From Agarivorans aestuarii (GTDB taxonomy: Bacteria; Pseudomonadota; Gammaproteobacteria; Enterobacterales; Celerinatantimonadaceae): a stretch of 64,000 nt of DNA. The position numbers and the translations under genes are program-made. The DNA lies in contig NZ_AP023033.1 in NCBI RefSeq assembly GCF_019670125.1, positions 3,869,501 through 3,933,500 of the forward strand. Reading direction: 5' to 3'. Below, in pieces: positions 8,909 to 18,334 of the stretch; positions within the stretch are counted from its first letter, which is position 1, and each line of letters starts with the position of its first letter. Below the pieces are notes generated by a model. It saw only the letters and a list, made by a program, of their open reading frames with translations. It had not been told where the DNA came from and did no database searches.

Positions 8909-9835
8909 ATGTCTACAGCAATGCCTGACGTAGCAAACTCAAGCCGCGCCCAAACCGAAGGAAAACTCGATTGGGTAGGTATGAGCCAAATTGAAATGCC
9001 CATTATGCTGGCATTTGAAGCACAAGCAGCTAGCCGCGTAAGTGCTAAAATTGAAGCCTTTGTTAGCTTAGATGACCCACAAGCAAAAGGCATTCACATG
9101 TCTCGCTTGTATCTGATATTGGACCAATTATCTAACGAAGGTGTGTTGGATTATGCGGGATTACACCGCGTTTTGGATCAGTTTATTGAAAGTCATCAAG
9201 ATTTAAGTGACCAAGCGCAGGTTCGCTTTAGTTTTGACTATCATTTACGCCGGAAATCGCTGTTGTCAGGCAAAACGGGATGGAAGGCTTACCCGATTTC
9301 AATCACCGCCACACGCCACCAGCAACAAACCACCATCGAGCTAGAAATAGAGGTTCCGTATTCATCCACCTGCCCTTGCTCGGCTGCACTATCGCGCCAG
9401 CTTATTCAGCAGGCCTTCAAACAACAATTTGCCGATGAGCAAGTTTCCAGTGAAGCGGTGCATCATTGGCTTGGCAGCAATGAAGGCATAGTCGCAACGC
9501 CGCACAGCCAGCGCAGTATTGCTCAGCTCAAAGTAAAAATTAGCCAGGAGCAGCGAGACATTCCGATTATTAGCTTAATTGATGAAGTGGAAAGCAGCTT
9601 AAAAACCCCAGTACAAGCCGCGGTTAAACGCGAAGACGAGCAAGAATTTGCCCGCCTTAATGGTCAAAATCTAATGTTTTGTGAAGACGCCGCTCGCCGC
9701 CTACAACATAGTTTAAATGGCCGTGACGACTTAGTGGATTTTTGGCTAAGAGTAAATCACTTGGAAAGCTTGCATGCTCATGACGCAGTCAGTGTAGTGA
9801 CCAAAGGAATAGAACAAGGATACAGCGCCTATTAG
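8909..9835 (+). CDS. folE2: GTP cyclohydrolase FolE2 (type IB)
   Basis: 308 residues from the ATG at 8909, which has TGTGGAG about 10 nt upstream; in-frame ATGs at 8849-8852 would add a poor N-terminus. FolE2 converts GTP to dihydroneopterin triphosphate, the first step of folate synthesis, and works with metals other than zinc. The family's conserved KGIHMSR (about 60-66) and [10 protein letters not shown] with Cys155/Cys157 are present. It stands alone between arcB and a GGDEF gene, with a candidate Zur box upstream. Whether a standard folE exists elsewhere cannot be seen. Confidence 0.93.
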   Translation: MSTAMPDVANSSRAQTEGKLDWVGMSQIEMPIMLAFEAQAASRVSAKIEAFVSLDDPQAKGIHMSRLYLILDQLSNEGVLDYAGLHRVLDQFIESHQDLSDQAQVRFSFDYHLRRKSLLSGKTGWKAYPISITATRHQQQTTIELEIEVPYSSTCPCSAALSRQLIQQAFKQQFADEQVSSEAVHHWLGSNEGIVATPHSQRSIAQLKVKISQEQRDIPIISLIDEVESSLKTPVQAAVKREDEQEFARLNGQNLMFCEDAARRLQHSLNGRDDLVDFWLRVNHLESLHAHDAVSVVTKGIEQGYSAY

Positions 9836-9843
9836 GGGAGCCT

Positions 9844-11661
9844 CTAGGGCGCTGCTTTTACGTCCTCAATCGCGCTATCACCAGCACTGCAGTATCGTGC
9901 TTTACCTTGATGTTTAGCCCGATAAAGCTGTAAATCTGCCACCCTTACCAGCTCGCCGTAATCCACCCCTTGTTGTGGAATAACACTGGCCACTCCAATA
10001 CTCACCGACACAAAATCACTAACATCAGAAAACGCGTGAGGGATTTTTGCTTGCTCCATATTGTTTAATACAGTTTCGGCTATCTGCTTAGCACCTTCGC
10101 AGCCGGTGTTAGGCAACAAAATAGCAAACTCTTCACCGCCGTAACGGGCCACTAAATCGGAACCTCGCTTCACTGAGCGGCTTATTAACTTAGCCACTTG
10201 TCGCAGGGCTTCGTCGCCTTGTTGGTGGCCGTAGTTGTCGTTATATTGCTTGAAGCAGTCAATATCCAGTAATAACAAACTTAACTCTATCCCTTCACGA
10301 CGATGGGTTAACCACAGCTGCTGTAGTTTTTCATCAAAGCTACGACGGTTGGCTACTTGGGTTAAGCTGTCGATAAAGCTAAGTTCTTGTAACTGCATAA
10401 TTGCGTCAGCCAATTGCTGCTCTGTGGCTTTACGCTCAGTGACATCACGCGTGATAAAGATAATGCCGCGCTCGCCACTCACATCATCAAAATACGGGCC
10501 TTTAATTACTTCATACCAAATTTGATGACCATCATCTAAATACACCAGCTCTTCATAACGAAGCGGCTTACCGTCTTCAAGGATCTGTCGGTTTTGCAGT
10601 TGATGTTGTTCTAGCTGTTCTTCACTCAAGACCTCTGTAAGGTGCTTACCTAAAAGCTCATCGCTGGTATAGCCAAACATTTTTGCGAAGGGTTCGTTCC
10701 CGCCAACAAAGTTACCCTTATCATCAATAAAACCCAGTGGATCGGGAGTGGAGTTAAACACCGTGCGAATAAGGTTGTTTTGCCGTCCTAACTCTTTCTC
10801 AGAGCTGATTCGGTTTTGGTTTTCGTGCTCCAGTTTACGGTTAAGCTCGTGCCACTTGGTTACGTCGTAAGACACATTAAGCACACCGGTTACTTCATCT
10901 TGTTGGTTCTTAAGTGGATAGACATTGTTTTGCAGCAAAATTTGTCGGCTATCTGGGGCACTAAACCATTCGGTATGTTGGCAAGGCTCGCCCGCTAGCA
11001 CCTGATCATCGTAGGTTTGGCTGCGTTCTAATTCATTGCGGGTTAAAAAATCACTCAGTTTCTTACCAGTAAGTTCGCCCGGCTTTAAGCCATGAAAACC
11101 CGCCCATGCCTGATTACAGCCCAGTAAGCGCTCATTAGCATCTTTAAAATAAATAAATTCTGGAATGGAATTAAGCACGTTAGCAAACAGTTTTTGCTCT
11201 TGCTCAATCCTATTTAAATAAGAATAACCTTGAGCATTTTCGTAAGCATTAATGAACCACACTTCTCGGCCATTATGCGCAGTTAAACTGGCGTAAAGCA
11301 GCAAAACCCGCGTTTGCTGAGGGAAACTCACCAGCCAGTGAACACCTTCAATGTTAGCTGAGGACTGATGGGGCTTTAGTAACTCTAACAATTGTTCAAG
11401 GTGGGCTGAATCGGAAAATTGCCAATGTTTACCATTGTTAGCTAATTGCAATAACTCACATACACGAGGATTGGCAAAAATAACCTGTTTGGCTTCTAGG
11501 TCAATCATCAGCTGAGCAGCCGGCGACTTCACCATTGCAGCACGTTGGGCGCGCACTTTTCTGCGAGCTAAGGCCCACATAGTAATAACTATAACTAGCA
11601 GTATGCTTAGAAGCGCAATAGTAGCCTGCATCCAGACTGTAGGGTAAAAACTTTCGTGCAT
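9844..11661 (-). CDS. Membrane-anchored PAS-PAS-GGDEF diguanylate cyclase
   Basis: 605 residues. Residues 8-28 form a membrane segment, followed by a PAS-like region (about 45-150), two clear PAS/PAC units (about 155-275 and 290-410, the latter ending ITRDVTERKA) and a GGDEF domain (about 425-590) with an intact GGEEF signature (ARYGGEEFAILL). It should make c-di-GMP from two GTP in response to a signal sensed by the PAS units. I see no RxxD inhibitory site directly before the active site. Convergent with folE2, with 8 nt between the stops. Confidence 0.93.
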   Translation of the reverse strand: MHESFYPTVWMQATIALLSILLVIVITMWALARRKVRAQRAAMVKSPAAQLMIDLEAKQVIFANPRVCELLQLANNGKHWQFSDSAHLEQLLELLKPHQSSANIEGVHWLVSFPQQTRVLLLYASLTAHNGREVWFINAYENAQGYSYLNRIEQEQKLFANVLNSIPEFIYFKDANERLLGCNQAWAGFHGLKPGELTGKKLSDFLTRNELERSQTYDDQVLAGEPCQHTEWFSAPDSRQILLQNNVYPLKNQQDEVTGVLNVSYDVTKWHELNRKLEHENQNRISSEKELGRQNNLIRTVFNSTPDPLGFIDDKGNFVGGNEPFAKMFGYTSDELLGKHLTEVLSEEQLEQHQLQNRQILEDGKPLRYEELVYLDDGHQIWYEVIKGPYFDDVSGERGIIFITRDVTERKATEQQLADAIMQLQELSFIDSLTQVANRRSFDEKLQQLWLTHRREGIELSLLLLDIDCFKQYNDNYGHQQGDEALRQVAKLISRSVKRGSDLVARYGGEEFAILLPNTGCEGAKQIAETVLNNMEQAKIPHAFSDVSDFVSVSIGVASVIPQQGVDYGELVRVADLQLYRAKHQGKARYCSAGDSAIEDVKAAP

Positions 11662-11762
11662 CGATTGTCCATTTTTTCTGCAACCGAAGCTACTTTACCT
11701 GATTATATGACATAAGAAAATAATCATTTACTAAACAAGCAATTAGCTCACATTTAGCTTAC

Positions 11763-12677
11763 TCAATTACTGGCTAGCGCGCTGCCTTGTGGGCCCTCGC
11801 CAGCCAGTTTTTTAGCAATATCGGTTAGGGCTAACCATTTGTTTTGGCACCAATTTGGCGCCAGTAAAACCGGAGGTCTAGCGTGAGCACTCACTCGATG
11901 ATAGACCACATGAGCAGGGGTATGGCGAATCAACTTTACCGCTTGCTCAACATAGTGCTGCTGAGTCATGGTCTCTAAACGGCCCGCTTGCCAAGCTTTA
12001 GCCATGGTGCTTCCCTCAACCACGTGTAAGGGATGCAGCTTAATGCCGGCAATATCTTCGGCCAAAACCGCCTTAAGCGACTGCATATAGTGCTCAGGCT
12101 GTTCGCCAGGTAAACCCAAAATAAGGTGGGCACATACTTTTAAACCATGCTGGTGAGCACGTGCGACCGCCTGTTGAAACGCGGAAAAATCATGGCCGCG
12201 ATTAATCTTCTTTAAGGTCTCATCATGGGAAGTTTGTACCCCGAGTTCTAGCCAAACTTCCTTCCCCTGAGTTTGGTATTCGGCCAACATCTCTAACACC
12301 GCATCAGGCACACAGTCTGGGCGAGTACCGATGCACAAGCCCACAACAGAGTCGTCAGCAAGAGCCTGTTGATACATATTTCGCAAGTATTCTACTTCAG
12401 CATAGGTGCTGGTATAGGCTTGAAAATAGGCCAGATAACGAATGTCTTTATGCTTTAACTCGGCTTTGCGAGCATCGAGCTGCTCACCTATCGGCATCAT
12501 ATGCTGCTGCGGTTTAACAAAGGCATCTACGTTACAAAAAGTACAACCGCCCTTGCCAATGCTGCCGTCACGATTTGGGCAGGTAAAATCACCATCCACA
12601 CTAAGCTTACGAACCTTGCCACCAAACTGTTGCTTAAGATGACGACCTAAAGTATTTACGTATAAATCTAACTGCAC
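11763..12677 (-). CDS. YhcC-family radical SAM protein
   Basis: About 304 residues from a GTG at 12677, chosen because E. coli YhcC starts at the equivalent MQL (a GTG at 12686 is also in frame). The radical SAM cluster motif is CPNRDGSIGKGGCTFC, with the wide CxnCxxC spacing of the YhcC/TIGR01212 group. CIGTRPDC and LELGVQTS further on are also family-typical. The substrate of YhcC is not established to my knowledge. Cytoplasmic. Confidence 0.9.
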   Translation of the reverse strand: MQLDLYVNTLGRHLKQQFGGKVRKLSVDGDFTCPNRDGSIGKGGCTFCNVDAFVKPQQHMMPIGEQLDARKAELKHKDIRYLAYFQAYTSTYAEVEYLRNMYQQALADDSVVGLCIGTRPDCVPDAVLEMLAEYQTQGKEVWLELGVQTSHDETLKKINRGHDFSAFQQAVARAHQHGLKVCAHLILGLPGEQPEHYMQSLKAVLAEDIAGIKLHPLHVVEGSTMAKAWQAGRLETMTQQHYVEQAVKLIRHTPAHVVYHRVSAHARPPVLLAPNWCQNKWLALTDIAKKLAGEGPQGSALASN

Positions 12678-12797
12678 AACAACCACTCAATACTGAAAAC
12701 TTAGGCCAAGCCTAAAACGGCCAGCAGTTTAGCCAATAGCCAAGCTCGCCGCTTAGTTGTAGATCAAGAGAAGCTAAAATTTAATCATCAACTGGTG

Positions 12798-12946
12798 CTA
12801 GGGTCTGTTGACCTTCCGAGCTGATTTTTGCTGCAGCTTCGAAGGCAGTGGTTTTGAAGGATAGTTCGCCTAGTTGATACGCCGATAAGGCAGCTGAATT
12901 GAGCAACAAACGCTGCCGAAGGCTTTAGCAAAGATCAACAGCGCTT
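12798..12946. mobile_element. MITE-like repeat, short and decayed copy
   Basis: Left end CTAGGGTCTGTTGACCTT and right end AAGATCAACAG form terminal inverted repeats (CTGTTGAYCTT). The interior shares GAGCTGATTTTT, GCCGATAA and AACGCTGCC-GAAGG with a longer copy at 48517-48786, in the same order and orientation. It carries no ORF of note. The gene-free stretch 12678-12997 otherwise holds little beyond promoter-like AT-rich sequence. Confidence 0.7.
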
Positions 12947-12997
12947 AATGAAGCTGCTATACTACGCGCCGCCCACTAGTCGCACCCAGGAATAAAC

Positions 12998-13375
12998 ATG
13001 AGCACTCAAGCATTGATCGAGGCAAACGACCGTCTCACTACCAAGCAGCGTTATCAAAGCTTTATCGAACAAACTTGCAAGAGCCAACAGGTTTGGACCT
13101 TAAGTGATGAGCAAGGTTGTTTGATTATCGAAACTGGTGATGAAAAAGTATTACTACTTTGGAGCGAGCAAGCACTTGCCGAACACTGGGCCAGTAAAGA
13201 CCACGCAAACTTTAAAGCCCTCGCCATTAGTTTGAGTGACTTGACCGAGAAATGGCTCCCTGGAATGGCCAACGATGGTTTTGACCTAGCAGTGGCACCT
13301 AGCTTTGCCGGTGAAGGCACAATTGTTGCGCCCTTAGATCTTGCCGACGAGCTTAGCAGCGGGAAAATTAAGTAA
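12998..13375 (+). CDS. DUF2750 domain protein
   Basis: 125 residues, cytoplasmic. The pattern from RYQSFIEQ through VWTLSDEQGCLI, VLLLWSEQALAEHW and ISLSDLTEKWLPGM matches the DUF2750 family of unknown function. A CAGGAA ribosome site precedes the ATG. It starts about 50 nt after the MITE-like repeat, which may therefore carry part of its promoter region. Upstream of tyrS on the same strand, with 125 nt between. Confidence 0.85.
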   Translation: MSTQALIEANDRLTTKQRYQSFIEQTCKSQQVWTLSDEQGCLIIETGDEKVLLLWSEQALAEHWASKDHANFKALAISLSDLTEKWLPGMANDGFDLAVAPSFAGEGTIVAPLDLADELSSGKIK

Positions 13376-13392
13376 GCCGAGTATTTAGCGCG

Positions 13393-13431
13393 CTTAAGTC
13401 CACTAAGCAGTTTTTTTAGCAAGGACTTAAG
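13393..13431 (+). other. Inverted repeat between the DUF2750 gene and tyrS
   Basis: CTTAAGTCC (13393-13401) pairs perfectly with GGACTTAAG (13423-13431); the loop contains seven T. It could be a leaky terminator of the upstream gene or part of the tyrS leader. No T-box or other riboswitch was recognised. Confidence 0.35.
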
Positions 13432-13500
13432 TGTAGAATCTTCGGCTCGAAAATTGTTCATAGCGCCCAAACGGGTACAGAAATACATACAGGTTAAATT

Positions 13501-14787
13501 ATGACGACAACGGTTAATCCATTATTAGAAGATTTGAAGGCGCGCGGCCTAGTTGCTCAATGCACTGCCGATGAAGAACTGGCCGAACACCTTTCTAGTG
13601 GAGCCCGCACCCTGTATTGTGGTTTCGACCCTACAGCCGACAGCTTGCACATTGGCAGCCTAGTACCGCTACTTATGCTTAAACGCTTTCAACAGGCTGG
13701 CCACAAACCTTTAGCCCTAGTGGGTGGAGCTACTGGCTTAATTGGTGACCCAAGCTTTAAAGCCGCTGAGCGTAAACTAAACAGCGATGACGTAGTTACC
13801 GGTTGGGTTGGCAAACTGCAAAAGCAAGTAAGCCAATTTATTGAATTTGGCGAACAAGACAATGCTGCCAAGGTAATTAATAACCTTGATTGGATTGGTC
13901 AAGTTAACGTGATTGATTTCATGCGTAACGTGGGCAAGCACTTTAGCGTTAACGCGATGATCAAGAAAGAGTCAGTTAAACAGCGTATCGACCGCGATGA
14001 ATCTGGCATTTCATTCACCGAATTTAGCTACATGCTGCTGCAATCTTACGACTTTGCAGAGCTTAGCGACAAAGAAAACACCACCCTACAAATTGGTGGT
14101 TCAGATCAGTGGGGCAACATCACTGGTGGTATCGACTTAGCACGCCGCATGTACAGCAACAAAGTTTACGGCTTAACCATGCCGCTAGTCACTAAAGCTG
14201 ATGGCACCAAGTTTGGTAAAACTGAAACAGGCACCATTTGGTTAGACCCTAAGCGCACCTCGCCTTACGCCTTCTACCAGTTCTGGATTAACACCGCAGA
14301 CGCCGACGTATATTCGTTCTTGCGTTACTTCACCTTTATCGATGTAGCCGAAATTGCCACCATTGAAGAGCGTGATAAAGCCGCCCAAGGTCGCCCAGAA
14401 GCGCAAGGTATTTTAGCCAAAGAAGTCACTCGTTTAGTTCATGGCGAAGAAGGCTTAGTCTCAGCAATGCGGATTACTCAAGCGCTATTCTCTGGCGACT
14501 TAGCCTCTCTCAGTGAGTCAGATTTAGAGCAGCTAGCCCAAGATGGTTTGCCTACCACTCAACTTGAACAAAGCGAAGCTGGTTTAGTTGAGCTACTTAC
14601 AGCGAGTGAGTTGGCTAAATCAAATAAAATGGCGCGCGAATTTATAGGTAACGGCGCAGTGTCTGTAAACGGCGAAAAGCTAAACGACCCTCAGCTAACC
14701 TTGCAAGCCAGCGATGCCTTATACGGTAAGTATTCAGTAGTTAAGCGCGGCAAAAAATTATTCAGTTTGATCATTTGGGCTAAATAA
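13501..14787 (+). CDS. tyrS: Tyrosyl-tRNA synthetase
   Basis: 428 residues, close to the E. coli length of 424. A class I synthetase that charges tRNA-Tyr. The HIGH-type motif is LHIGSLVP (about 48-55), the KMSKS-type motif is KFGKT (about 237-241), and the tyrosine-binding GGSDQWGN is present. A C-terminal S4 RNA-binding domain (about 360-420) ends the protein. It has its own leader and is followed by a strong hairpin. Confidence 0.97.
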   Translation: MTTTVNPLLEDLKARGLVAQCTADEELAEHLSSGARTLYCGFDPTADSLHIGSLVPLLMLKRFQQAGHKPLALVGGATGLIGDPSFKAAERKLNSDDVVTGWVGKLQKQVSQFIEFGEQDNAAKVINNLDWIGQVNVIDFMRNVGKHFSVNAMIKKESVKQRIDRDESGISFTEFSYMLLQSYDFAELSDKENTTLQIGGSDQWGNITGGIDLARRMYSNKVYGLTMPLVTKADGTKFGKTETGTIWLDPKRTSPYAFYQFWINTADADVYSFLRYFTFIDVAEIATIEERDKAAQGRPEAQGILAKEVTRLVHGEEGLVSAMRITQALFSGDLASLSESDLEQLAQDGLPTTQLEQSEAGLVELLTASELAKSNKMAREFIGNGAVSVNGEKLNDPQLTLQASDALYGKYSVVKRGKKLFSLIIWAK

Positions 14788-14799
14788 TTTTATTGTTAT

Positions 14800-14824
14800 G
14801 AGCAATCAGCCACGCTGATTGCTC
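14800..14824 (+). terminator. Hairpin terminator after tyrS
   Basis: GAGCAATCAGC (14800-14810) and GCTGATTGCTC (14814-14824) form an 11-bp perfect stem with a 3-nt loop. The following AATTTATT is only moderately T-rich. The rest of the 308-nt gap to the agarase gene shows no other structure apart from the possible promoter listed separately. Confidence 0.65.
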
Positions 14825-15055
14825 AATTTATTCCCTTCAACATATTCTCCACCACCTCTGCTGTTGGTATCTACCAGAAAACCTTTTCTGAGTATTCCGA
14901 TGTCACTTCTTGTTGGCTTCAATCACTCTTCATAAACTCCCCATTGCACTGGTATTTTCCCTAGAAAGCTTTAATTCAAATCTATCTGCACGCGATCTAG
15001 TTATCAACCAATTTAAATAAACGTTAACCAGTTTGCAGTTTGAGTTAAAAATGTC

Positions 15056-15064
15056 TGGCATAAT
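15056..15064 (+). promoter_or_regulatory. Possible extended -10 promoter element for the agarase gene
   Basis: TGGCATAAT is an extended -10 match about 30 nt before the agarase ATG. A TTGCAG hexamer at 15033-15038 is 20 nt upstream, a poor -35 spacing. Suggestive only. Confidence 0.3.
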
Positions 15065-15095
15065 TGGTTTACAAATTTTTACTGTATGAGCCAAA

Positions 15096-16427
15096 ATGCT
15101 GTTTAGAAACACTCTATTACTTGCTGCCACTAGCCTGGTTTTTTCCCTTCAAGCTAAAGATTGGGCAGACTACGACGTACCTGCAGACCCTGGATTTGGA
15201 AATACTTGGGAGTTAATTGACGCCTTTTCTGACGATTTTAACTACCAAGGAAAAAACCAACAGTTTAGTGAAAAATGGAACGACCATTACCACAATGCTT
15301 GGACTGGCCCAGGCTTAACCATATGGAGTTCTGATCACTCTGATGTAGTAGACGGAAAGCTGGTAATTAAAGCCGCCAGAAAACCAGATACCGATAAGGT
15401 TCACCTAGGTGTAGTAACTTCTAAAACGCCAATCATCTACCCAGTGTACATGGAAGCCAAAATTAAAGTGGCTAACCAAGTGCTATCGTCTAACTTTTGG
15501 TTATTAAGTGCCGATGACAAGCGCGAGCTAGATATATTGGAGATATACGGCAGCGATCGCGCTAACCACCACAAGCATTCTCGCCATGCTAATACCAACT
15601 ACCATGTATTTATTCGTGATGAGGAAAGCAACGAAATTATCCGAGATATCGGCTCTCAACAGCATCACTTTTTACCAAACGAAGCGCCATATCGCGATAA
15701 CTTTCATCGCTTTGGCGCATACTGGATCGATCCATGGAATGTCGAGTTTTACATTGATGGACGTTTAGTTCGTCGCTTAAACAAAACTTCACTTAAAGAC
15801 CCAGAAAATCTTGGTCTAGATCGTGAGATGTTCATGATCATCGACATGGAAGATCACGACTGGCGCTCAAGTGTTGGCCACATCGCTAGCGATGAAGATT
15901 TAGCCGATGAAACCAGAAACAAGATGCTAGTGGATTGGGTACGTGTTTACGTGCCAGTAAAAGCCGATGCAAACCAGCAAGAGCTTGGCCCGCTAAAACT
16001 CCCGACCGATGCAGCCGGTTTAAGCTTGCGCCACAGCACCAAGTGTTTTGAAATTAGAAACCCTCGCTCAGAAAAAGGCGCGCGTTATCGCCAAAGCTAC
16101 TGCAGCCATCGTGGCCAACAACAGAAGTTTACTTTTACCGAGCAAGTGAGTGAACAGGGTCAACAAATCAGCATCAAAAACACCGCAAATGATTTTTGTG
16201 TTGCAGCGCGAGAAGGCAAACAAGACTTACGCCAACAACCCTGTGATGAGCAATCGGCTGCCCAGTCTTGGCTATTATCAAACCAAGGCCACAATTGGTT
16301 CAGCATTAAAAACCTCGCCACTGGTGAATGCCTAGAAATGGCGAAAGGCTCCAAGAAAAATGGCAAAAACTTGTCATTGGGTGAATGTGATGGCTCAGAG
16401 CATCAAAGCTTTAAATTCGTAAATTAA
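15096..16427 (+). CDS. Secreted GH16 beta-agarase with C-terminal ricin-type lectin module (CBM13)
   Basis: 443 residues. Signal peptide 1-20 (cleavage at LQA/KDW). Residues 25-290 are a GH16 domain resembling beta-agarases such as Streptomyces DagA: DDFNY, SSNFWLL, and the catalytic ExDxxE with Glu144, Asp146 and Glu149 (ELDILE). It should cut beta-1,4 bonds of agarose to neoagaro-oligosaccharides outside the cell. Residues 305-443 form a ricin-B-like beta-trefoil with repeated Cys-bearing units and CLEMA...LGECDGSEHQSFKF, likely a carbohydrate-binding module. The dehydrogenase gene follows directly. Porphyranase is an alternative substrate class, but the motif pattern favours agarase. Confidence 0.9.
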   Translation: MLFRNTLLLAATSLVFSLQAKDWADYDVPADPGFGNTWELIDAFSDDFNYQGKNQQFSEKWNDHYHNAWTGPGLTIWSSDHSDVVDGKLVIKAARKPDTDKVHLGVVTSKTPIIYPVYMEAKIKVANQVLSSNFWLLSADDKRELDILEIYGSDRANHHKHSRHANTNYHVFIRDEESNEIIRDIGSQQHHFLPNEAPYRDNFHRFGAYWIDPWNVEFYIDGRLVRRLNKTSLKDPENLGLDREMFMIIDMEDHDWRSSVGHIASDEDLADETRNKMLVDWVRVYVPVKADANQQELGPLKLPTDAAGLSLRHSTKCFEIRNPRSEKGARYRQSYCSHRGQQQKFTFTEQVSEQGQQISIKNTANDFCVAAREGKQDLRQQPCDEQSAAQSWLLSNQGHNWFSIKNLATGECLEMAKGSKKNGKNLSLGECDGSEHQSFKFVN

Positions 16428-16482
16428 TGGGAAGGCTAGCCGACCAGCTAGCCATTTACTTCGCTTAAACAATAGGTTGTTC

Positions 16483-17928
16483 ATGAAAAATTATCAGATG
16501 TACATCAATGGTAGCTGGCTAGATGCAAAATCAGGAGCACGCGCCGAGGTACTTAACCCTTCAACTGAAGAAGTTATCGCCACTGTCGCTAATGGCGATG
16601 AAACCGATGCTGAACTAGCCATGAGCGCAGCAGTAGCAGCACAAAAGCAATGGCGTAAGCTACCTGCTCGCAAACGTGCTGAAAAGCTGTATGAGTTAGT
16701 GGCAGAGATTAAAGCTAACCGTGACTTCTTAGCCGAGTTGCTTGTACAAGAACAAGGCAAGTTACTAAAAGTGGCGCGCATGGAAGTAGACGTAACCTGC
16801 TCGTTTATTGAATACGCCTGTGAATGGGCACGCCATATTGAAGGCGACATTGTTGAATCAGATAACCCTGACGAGCACATTTGGATCCACAAAGTACCAC
16901 GCGGTGTGGTGGTAGCGATTACGGCTTGGAACTTCCCGCTAGCCTTGGCTGGTCGAAAAATTGGCCCAGCCTTAGTGGCGGGTAATGCGATTATTGTTAA
17001 GCCAACTACCGAAACACCATTAGCAACACTTGAGCTAGCAAAACTGGCCGACAAAGTTGGCTTGCCAAAAGGTTTGTTAAACGTAGTGACGGGCCCAGGT
17101 CGTTCTTTAGGCGATGCACTGGTTCGCCACCCAAAGACAGCCATGGTATCAATGACTGGCAGCACTCCAGCTGGCCAAGCCATTGTGCGGGCAGCCTCAG
17201 ACAACCTCGCTCATGTACAACTAGAGTTGGGCGGTAAAGCACCTTTCATTGTGCTGGAAGACGCCAATATAGATGCGGCAGTAGACGCAGCGCTAAACTC
17301 TAAGTTCGATAACTGTGGTCAAGTATGTACTTGTAACGAACGTTTATATGTTCATCAAGCCATCTACACCGAGTTTATGGACAAATTGCTTGCCAAAGTG
17401 AAAGCCATAAAGGTTGGTGACCCAATGAACGAAGATAGCGACATGGGGCCAAAAGTAAGCGCTAAAGAGCTAGCCAATATGGAAGCCATGGTTGCTAAAG
17501 CCATTGAAGAAGGTGCCACTTTGGTTACTGGTGGTAAACGCTTAAGCGGTGAGGAGTTTGAAAAAGGCTACTGGTTTGAACCCACCGTGTTTACCGGCGT
17601 AACCCAAGAGATGAGCCTAGTTCACGAAGAGATCTTTGGCCCTATTTTACCCGTAGTTAAATTTACTGAGTTTGATGAAGTGATTAACTATGCCAACGAC
17701 TCTGAGTACGGTTTGTCGGCGATGATCTTCACTGATCGAATCAAACTAGTAATGGACTTGGTAAACGACCTTGAATGCGGAGAGATTTATGTAAACCGAG
17801 GTCATGGCGAGCAACATCAAGGCTTCCACAATGGCTACAAACTAAGTGGCTCCGGCGGTGAAGATGGCAAATATGGTTTTGAGCAATACCTAGAGAAAAA
17901 AACCTTCTACGTAGATTTCTCAAAATAA
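16483..17928 (+). CDS. AldA-family NAD-dependent aldehyde dehydrogenase
   Basis: 481 residues from the ATG at 16483, which has AGG about 8 nt upstream (TTG 16477 is the alternative). Closely similar over its length to E. coli lactaldehyde dehydrogenase AldA. The NAD-fold ITAWNFP, the general base Glu in LELGGKAP and the catalytic Cys in NCGQVCTC are all present. It begins 55 nt after the agarase stop, so co-transcription is likely. Oxidation of L-lactaldehyde is the family role; in agar users an ALDH oxidises 3,6-anhydro-L-galactose, and that is the attractive alternative here. Confidence 0.9.
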   Translation: MKNYQMYINGSWLDAKSGARAEVLNPSTEEVIATVANGDETDAELAMSAAVAAQKQWRKLPARKRAEKLYELVAEIKANRDFLAELLVQEQGKLLKVARMEVDVTCSFIEYACEWARHIEGDIVESDNPDEHIWIHKVPRGVVVAITAWNFPLALAGRKIGPALVAGNAIIVKPTTETPLATLELAKLADKVGLPKGLLNVVTGPGRSLGDALVRHPKTAMVSMTGSTPAGQAIVRAASDNLAHVQLELGGKAPFIVLEDANIDAAVDAALNSKFDNCGQVCTCNERLYVHQAIYTEFMDKLLAKVKAIKVGDPMNEDSDMGPKVSAKELANMEAMVAKAIEEGATLVTGGKRLSGEEFEKGYWFEPTVFTGVTQEMSLVHEEIFGPILPVVKFTEFDEVINYANDSEYGLSAMIFTDRIKLVMDLVNDLECGEIYVNRGHGEQHQGFHNGYKLSGSGGEDGKYGFEQYLEKKTFYVDFSK

Positions 17929-17948
17929 CACTCTTTTCTTAGGAAGTG

Positions 17949-17981
17949 AGCAAGCAACTTATTAGCAGTGAGTTGCTTGCT
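17949..17981 (+). terminator. Hairpin after the aldehyde dehydrogenase gene
   Basis: AGCAAGCAACT (17949-17959) pairs with AGTTGCTTGCT (17971-17981), an 11-bp stem about 20 nt past the stop. No T tract follows, so it may be an RNA-stabilising stem or a Rho-assisted terminator. Confidence 0.45.
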
Positions 17982-18055
17982 ACCCGCAGTTTTGAAAATG
18001 GAGACCGCAATACCCAATAGCAATAATAATTAAACGCAAATACCAAGGGGATACT

Positions 18056-18142
18056 ATGCTCTACATCGGATTCTTTTTAAGCTTAGTAATGATCTATTTA
18101 GGCGTGTTAGAAATCATTCAGCGGCAACGTGAACACTCATAA
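18056..18142 (+). CDS. 28-residue single-span membrane peptide
   Basis: ATG at 18056 is preceded by AAGGGG at a good distance. The product is short: MLYIGFFLSLVMIYLGVLEI followed by IQRQREHS and TAA. One hydrophobic helix is followed by a charged tail, the usual layout of bacterial small membrane proteins. It lies alone in the 406-nt gap between the dehydrogenase and an unknown gene; nothing else is seen in 18143-18334. I do not recognise the peptide. Confidence 0.5.
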   Translation: MLYIGFFLSLVMIYLGVLEIIQRQREHS

Positions 18143-18334
18143 TCATGCATCCGCTGCTTTAGGATTGTAGCCAACAACACCGCTATAAAACGATTAGTGC
18201 GGGTTAAGAGCAAGATACTCATTCAACTAAATATTAAGGATAGTTGGACAAGCATTACCCTTCTCACTAATTTTACTCTAAGCCCATGATATGCGATGCT
18301 TTAATGAGCTGGCATTACCATGGAAAGTTGCTGA

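Noticed and set aside
16494..17204. 236-codon open frame antisense to the dehydrogenase gene
   Set aside because: It mirrors the codon pattern of a conserved AldA-family gene on the plus strand; no ribosome site and low-complexity Ser/Ala product.
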